Made by a program: the position numbers and the translations under genes
Assembly: GCA_964431205.1 (NCBI GenBank)
Contig: CAYSIX010000152.1
Location: 1-10,293 of the forward strand
Length of the DNA stretch: 10,293 bases
Reading direction: 5' to 3'
DNA from: CAYSIX01 sp964431205
GTDB taxonomy: Bacteria > Planctomycetota > Phycisphaerae > Phycisphaerales > Phycisphaeraceae
Part shown: piece after piece, positions 6,965 through 10,293 of the stretch
How positions within the stretch are numbered: position 1 is the stretch's first letter
How the letters are laid out: each line of letters begins with the position of its first letter
The notes under the pieces: generated by a model
Seen by the model: only the letters and a program-made list of their open reading frames with translations
Databases searched by the model: none
What the model was told of the DNA's origin: nothing

Positions 6965-7380
6965 GCGGGGTCCTCGAAAAAGAGTTGCACGCCGCGTTGT
7001 CTGGCGGCACGGGCGAGTGGCTGAACCCAGGTAGCCAGCGGCAGGCGACTGCTCAGGGCCAGCTCGAGGTACTCGGCGTCGTAGGCCGTCAGACCCTCGC
7101 CGTCGGCCAGACGCAGCACGTCGGTCAGCTCGTCCCAGGTGAATGGAGAGGCGAGCTTGACGGCAAGCCGATCCAGAGCGTGACAGGCCGCGAAGACGTC
7201 CGGGGCTTCGATGCGTCGCCGTCGCTGACAGACGAGCAAGGCGTTGGCGACTTCACTCGGCCAGAGGCTGGGTGCCCGGGCGCCGCGTTCCTGAACGACG
7301 GCGAGCAGGCGGTCGTCCTGTTCGGTCGCTTCGTCGGGAAGGAACCACCGGACAGCGGCGGAGGCGTCGATCACGACCAT
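6961..7380 (-). CDS. VapC-like PIN-domain toxin, fourth acidic residue missing
   Basis: 139-residue PIN-domain protein of the VapC type, a Mg2+-dependent ribonuclease that in family members cleaves tRNA or rRNA and is held inactive by its antitoxin. It opens with the signature VVIDASAAVRWFLPDE (Asp5). The second acid is Glu43 in APSLWPSEVANALL, and the third is Asp101 in GLTAYDAEYLELAL. The fourth acid, normally Asp in a PLATLD-type strand, is Val119 here (LPLATWVQPLARAA). Three of four metal-site acids remain, so activity may be kept or reduced. The ATG at 7378-7380 overlaps the antitoxin stop by 10 nt. The nearest Shine-Dalgarno-like run, GAGGAGG (7394-7400), is 13 nt away, longer than ideal and compatible with coupling to antitoxin translation. 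uppP begins within its stop codon. Confidence 0.9.
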   Translation of the reverse strand: MVVIDASAAVRWFLPDEATEQDDRLLAVVQERGARAPSLWPSEVANALLVCQRRRRIEAPDVFAACHALDRLAVKLASPFTWDELTDVLRLADGEGLTAYDAEYLELALSSRLPLATWVQPLARAARQRGVQLFFEDPA

Positions 7381-7625
7381 GGCCGGTGCCGCGCCTCCTC
7401 GATGAGGTCCTTGAGGAAGGGAGGGCCGGGCTTGACCCGCCTGCGAATAGCGCGAATGGTGTCGACCGCCTCCTGGACGGAGGGTCGCGAGGCGGCGGGA
7501 TCGCTGGGCACCAGCCGGGCGACGGGCCGGCCGTGCTTGGTGATCTCGATGACCTCGCCCTGTCGGGCGCGTTCGACCAGCTCGGAGAGGTGGGTCTTGG
7601 CGTAGAACATGCCGACGGATTCCAC
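7371..7625 (-). CDS. Phd/YefM-family antitoxin
   Basis: 84-residue antitoxin. The N-terminal half is a clear Phd/YefM DNA-binding domain: SVGMFYAKTHLSELVERARQGEVIEITKHGRPVARLVP. The C-terminal part (about 50-84, ending FLKDLIEEARHRPWS) is the expected flexible helix that would occupy the PIN toxin. I take GTG at 7623-7625 as start because MESVGMFYAKTHL matches the family's usual N-terminal length. An internal ATG (7608-7610) is the alternative. No Shine-Dalgarno sequence precedes the GTG, and a promoter placed 6 nt upstream suggests a leaderless message. It is followed at once by the toxin (10-nt overlap). A Phd-type antitoxin paired with a VapC toxin is a common combination. Negative autoregulation through the adjacent palindrome is inferred. 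Confidence 0.92.
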   Translation of the reverse strand: MESVGMFYAKTHLSELVERARQGEVIEITKHGRPVARLVPSDPAASRPSVQEAVDTIRAIRRRVKPGPPFLKDLIEEARHRPWS

Positions 7626-7631
7626 GGAAGA

Positions 7632-7660
7632 AGTATCGGCGAGGCGGGGACGAGAATCAA
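7632..7660 (-). promoter_or_regulatory. Candidate promoter of the antitoxin-toxin-uppP operon
   Basis: On the minus strand, TTGATT (7655-7660) and GATACT (7632-7637) are spaced by exactly 17 nt. Only 6 nt separate the -10 from the GTG start, so the transcript would begin at or within 1-2 nt of the start codon (leaderless). The -35 box overlaps the palindromic repeat at 7659-7677. Confidence 0.5.
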
Positions 7661-7677
7661 CTAGTTGCCAACTAGTT
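7659..7677. promoter_or_regulatory. Palindromic operator-like repeat of the toxin-antitoxin operon
   Basis: AACTAGTTGCCAACTAGTT: two copies of the self-complementary octamer AACTAGTT separated by GCC, so it is both a direct repeat and an inverted repeat. It sits 33 nt upstream of the antitoxin start and overlaps the candidate -35 box. It is AT-rich against a very GC-rich background. Phd-family antitoxins bind short palindromes of this kind in their own promoters, so this is the probable autoregulatory site. Confidence 0.65.
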
Positions 7678-7700
7678 TGAATATCCCCGCCAGCGCCGAC

Positions 7701-7729
7701 TTGCCAACGCCGGCCCGGCCTATTATCAT
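7701..7729 (+). promoter_or_regulatory. Sigma70-like promoter of metH
   Basis: TTGCCA (7701-7706; five of six match TTGACA), a 17-nt spacer and TATCAT (7724-7729; five of six match TATAAT). Transcription would start near 7736, leaving a leader of about 57 nt before the metH ATG. It is the best promoter match seen in the window. TATTAT (7721-7726) is an alternative -10, but its spacing to the same -35 is only 14 nt. Confidence 0.6.
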
Positions 7730-7751
7730 CCCTTTATCCGGATGGAGGGAT
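7728..7751. promoter_or_regulatory. 24-nt dyad over the metH transcription start region
   Basis: Left half ATCCCTTTATCC (7728-7739), right half GGATGGAGGGAT (7740-7751). Ten of twelve positions are Watson-Crick symmetric and the other two are T opposite G. The dyad covers the end of the candidate -10 and the expected start point, a typical repressor position. It is not a MetJ box and not a B12 or SAM riboswitch. The regulator is unknown. Confidence 0.5.
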
Positions 7752-7792
7752 TATTGAGAGCCGTCCGGGCCAACCGAAGAAGCGAACCGACC

Positions 7793-10293
7793 ATGAATGC
7801 CTTTGCCCGACAACTCGAGCGGCGCGTCCTGTTCTTTGACGGCGCGATGGGTACGTCCATCCACAACATCGACCTGGACCTGGAGAAGGATTACCTCGGA
7901 CGGGAGAACTGCACCGAGGTGCTGGTCCTCTCGCGACCCGAGGTGATCCAGCAGATCCACGAGTCGTTCCTGGAGGTGGGCGCCGACGGCGTGGAGACCG
8001 ACACCTTCAACGCCAACGTCATCACCATGGAGGACCAGGACCTCCAGGACCGGGTGTACGAGCTGAACAAGAAGGCGGCTGAGATCGCCCGCGCGGCGTG
8101 CGAGAAGCACGCGACGGCGGACAAGCCGCGCTTCGTCATCGGGTCGATGGGCCCGGGCACGAAGCTGATCACGCTGGGCAACACCGACTGGGACACGATG
8201 CTGGTCAGCTACGCCGAGCAGGTGCGCGGGCTGATCGACGGCGGCGCCGACGTGCTGCTGATCGAGACCGCCCAGGACCTGCTTCAGGTCAAGTGCGCGA
8301 TCAACGCCTGCCTGGCCGTGCTCAAGGAGAAGGGCAAGCGGCCTTGCTGGAAGGGGGACCCGGACGGCGACATCCCGATCATGGTGCAGGTCACGATCGA
8401 GCAGACCGGCACGATGCTGGTCGGCACGGAGATCGCCGCGGCGCAGGTCGCCCTGGACCCGTTCCCGATCTTCTCGCTGGGGATGAACTGCGCGACCGGG
8501 CCGACGGAGATGACCGAGCACGTCCAGCACCTGGGTCGGCACTGGGACCGCTGCATCAGCGTGCTGCCCAACGCGGGTTTGCCCGTGCTGGTCGAGGGCC
8601 GGACCGAGTTCCCGCTCAAGCCCAGGGCGTTCGCCGAGGCGCAGCTGCGTTTCGTCGAAGAGTTCGGCGTCAACGTCGTGGGCGGCTGCTGCGGCACGAC
8701 CCCCGAGCACATCGCCGAGCTGGTCAAGCTCGTCGGGGAGCGGGCCCCGGCGAAGGTGGAGAAGCAGCCGCCCAAGCCCGGGTGCACGTCGCTGTACTCG
8801 GTGGTCGAGTACCGCCAGGAGAACTCGACGCTGAACATCGGCGAGCGGACCAACGCCTCGGGCTCGCGGGCGTTCAAGCGCCTGCTGGAGAACGAGGACT
8901 GGGACGGGATGGTGAGCCTGGCGCGGGAGCAGGCGCGGGAGGGCTCGCACCTGATCGACGTGAACGTGGACTACGCCGGCCGGGACAACGCCGCCGACAT
9001 GGCCGGCATCGTCCACCGGTTCGTGCGGCAGGCGAACCTGCCGCTGATGCTGGACTCGACGCAGCCGGCGACGATCGACGCGGGCCTCAAGCACGCCGGC
9101 GGCAAGTGCGTCATCAACTCGGCGAACCTGGAGGACGGCGAAGAGAAGTTCGCGGCGCTGTGCCAGCTCGCGCGGGCGTACGGCGCGGCGCTGGTGCTGG
9201 GCACGATCGACGAGGACCCGGACGAGGCGATGGCGCGTACGGCCGACCGCAAGGAGTCGATCGCCGCGCGGATGTACGAGCTGGCGACCGAGAAACACGG
9301 GTTGCGCCCCAGCGACATCTTCTTCGACCCGCTCGTGCTGCCGATCTCGACGGGGATGGAAAAGGACCGGCGCAGCGCGCTGGAGACGATCGAGGGCGTG
9401 CGGCGGATCGCCCAGCGTTTCCCCGAGTGCCAGACGACCGTGGGGCTGTCGAACGTGAGCTTCGGGCTCAAGCCGGTCGCCCGCGTCGTGCTCAACAGCG
9501 TCTTCATGCACGAGCTGGTCGAGGCGGGCCTGACCAGCGCCATCGTGCACGTCTCGAAGATCCTGCCCAAGAACAAGATCGAGGACGAGCAGTGGGACGC
9601 CGCGCTGAACCTGATCTACGACCGTCGGCCCGAGGAGCCGGTGAAGCTCGAGGACGGCACGCTCACGACCGATCCGCTGCAGATCTTCATCGACCTGTTC
9701 CCCGACGACGCGACGATCGCCTCGACCAAGCAGGACCTGACCGAGCTGCCGCTGGAGGAGCGGCTGCAGCGGCACATCATCGACGGGGAGAAGAAGCACC
9801 TGACCGAGACGCTGGACGAGGCGCTGAAGAAGTACAGCGCGCTGGACATCATCAACGACCACCTGCTGGCGGGGATGAAGGTGGTCGGCGAGCTGTTCGG
9901 CTCCGGGCAGATGCAACTGCCGTTCGTGCTGCAGTCGGCGGAGGTGATGAAGATGGCCGTGGCCCACCTCGAGCCGCACATGGAGCGGGCCGAGGGCGAT
10001 TCCAAGGGCGTGGTCGTGCTGGCGACGGTCAAGGGCGACGTGCACGACATCGGCAAGAATCTGGTCGACATCATCCTGAGCAACAACGGCTACACGGTGC
10101 ACAACCTGGGCATCAAGCAGCCGATCTCGAACATCATCGAGGCCTGGCGCAAGCACAAGGCCGACGCGATCGGTCTGTCCGGCCTGCTGGTCAAGTCCGT
10201 CAACGTGATGGAGGAGAACCTCAACGAGCTGAACGCGCAGGACATCACCGTCCCGATGCTGCTCGGCGGCGCCGCGCTGTCCAAGCACTACTG
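7793..10293 (+). CDS. metH: Cobalamin-dependent methionine synthase, 3'-partial
   Basis: Open from ATG 7793 to the window end (833 codons, no stop). MetH transfers a methyl group from 5-methyltetrahydrofolate via cobalamin to homocysteine. Domain order: the homocysteine-binding barrel (about residues 1-325) begins RVLFFDGAMGTSI and carries the zinc cysteines Cys233 (GMNCATGP) and Cys299-Cys300 (VGGCCGTTP). The pterin-binding barrel starts at about 347 (LNIGERTNASGSRAFKRLL) and includes DVNVDYAGRDNAADM. The B12 cap helices lie at about 650-735. The cobalamin domain has GDVHDIGKN, with the cobalt-ligating His751 (E. coli His759) and Asp749, then IGLSGLLVKSVNVM and LLGGAALS. All visible catalytic residues are intact and spacing is close to E. 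coli MetH. Whether the C-terminal SAM-dependent reactivation domain follows cannot be seen. The ribosome-binding site is weak (GAAGAAG at about 9-10 nt). It is transcribed divergently from the toxin-antitoxin operon. Confidence 0.97.
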   Translation, partial: MNAFARQLERRVLFFDGAMGTSIHNIDLDLEKDYLGRENCTEVLVLSRPEVIQQIHESFLEVGADGVETDTFNANVITMEDQDLQDRVYELNKKAAEIARAACEKHATADKPRFVIGSMGPGTKLITLGNTDWDTMLVSYAEQVRGLIDGGADVLLIETAQDLLQVKCAINACLAVLKEKGKRPCWKGDPDGDIPIMVQVTIEQTGTMLVGTEIAAAQVALDPFPIFSLGMNCATGPTEMTEHVQHLGRHWDRCISVLPNAGLPVLVEGRTEFPLKPRAFAEAQLRFVEEFGVNVVGGCCGTTPEHIAELVKLVGERAPAKVEKQPPKPGCTSLYSVVEYRQENSTLNIGERTNASGSRAFKRLLENEDWDGMVSLAREQAREGSHLIDVNVDYAGRDNAADMAGIVHRFVRQANLPLMLDSTQPATIDAGLKHAGGKCVINSANLEDGEEKFAALCQLARAYGAALVLGTIDEDPDEAMARTADRKESIAARMYELATEKHGLRPSDIFFDPLVLPISTGMEKDRRSALETIEGVRRIAQRFPECQTTVGLSNVSFGLKPVARVVLNSVFMHELVEAGLTSAIVHVSKILPKNKIEDEQWDAALNLIYDRRPEEPVKLEDGTLTTDPLQIFIDLFPDDATIASTKQDLTELPLEERLQRHIIDGEKKHLTETLDEALKKYSALDIINDHLLAGMKVVGELFGSGQMQLPFVLQSAEVMKMAVAHLEPHMERAEGDSKGVVVLATVKGDVHDIGKNLVDIILSNNGYTVHNLGIKQPISNIIEAWRKHKADAIGLSGLLVKSVNVMEENLNELNAQDITVPMLLGGAALSKHY

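Noticed and set aside
6048..7010. 320-codon minus-strand frame overlapping uppP in another frame
   Set aside because: Arg/Pro/His-rich alternative frame of uppP; the real frame has UppP motifs and membrane helices.
6212..7024. 270-codon plus-strand frame over uppP
   Set aside because: Antisense to uppP, with a Gly/Asp/Glu/Gln-rich shadow composition and no hydrophobic or domain signal.
7665..7708. Direct repeat TTGCCAAC at 7665-7672 and 7701-7708
   Set aside because: One copy spans the centre of the toxin-antitoxin palindrome and the other is the metH -35 region; an 8-nt match here is probably coincidental.
7678..7792. Cobalamin, SAM or SAH riboswitch before metH
   Set aside because: The expected leader is only about 57 nt and no B12-box, SAM or SAH riboswitch core sequence is visible.
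7751..10288. 845-codon open frame on the minus strand
   Set aside because: It is entirely antisense to metH, which shows family motifs over its whole length. The translation is Arg/Leu/Val/His/Gln-rich, typical of the mirror frame of a GC-rich gene, with no recognisable domain.

Overview
This is a GC-rich bacterial chromosomal window (by eye about two thirds G+C or more) with mostly housekeeping genes. The mix of an RRM glycine-rich RNA-binding protein, ClpS, UppP, a SWIM/SNF2 helicase and cobalamin-dependent MetH fits a free-living, high-GC, Gram-negative-type bacterium. A planctomycete of the Phycisphaerae type is my best guess, but the sequence alone does not settle it. No tRNA, rRNA, CRISPR array, insertion sequence or phage gene was seen.

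Layout. (1) Positions 2-1153, + strand: the 3' part of a ribBA-type riboflavin gene whose start lies outside the window. Its RibB half is well conserved, but its GTP cyclohydrolase II half has lost all three zinc cysteines and the catalytic Asp/Arg, as in RibBX-type proteins. (2) A perfect 12-bp hairpin at 1173-1202 separates it from the convergent rbp gene (1231-1566, -). (3) Upstream of rbp on the same strand is a 1222-residue SWIM-zinc-finger SNF2 helicase (1819-5487, -). (4) clpS follows (5652-6023, -). (5) Next is a compact minus-strand operon of a Phd-type antitoxin, a VapC-like PIN toxin and uppP (7625 down to 6110). The first two genes overlap by 10 nt, and vapC and uppP overlap by 4 nt (ATGA). 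(6) Divergent from that operon is metH (7793 to beyond the window end, +), open for 833 codons and cut in the cobalamin-binding domain.

The most interesting non-coding stretch is the 167-bp divergent region 7626-7792. It holds a palindromic repeat next to a promoter that appears to give a leaderless antitoxin mRNA, and a strong sigma70-like metH promoter whose -10 and start region are covered by a 24-nt near-perfect dyad. The most interesting coding observations are the eroded RibA half and an unusual Gln at a RibB metal-ligand position, a VapC lacking the fourth PIN acidic residue, and the translational coupling of a cell-wall lipid-carrier enzyme (UppP) to a toxin gene. I found no clear candidate for a wholly new multi-gene system. 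Long open frames antisense to metH and to the helicase are codon-bias shadows.
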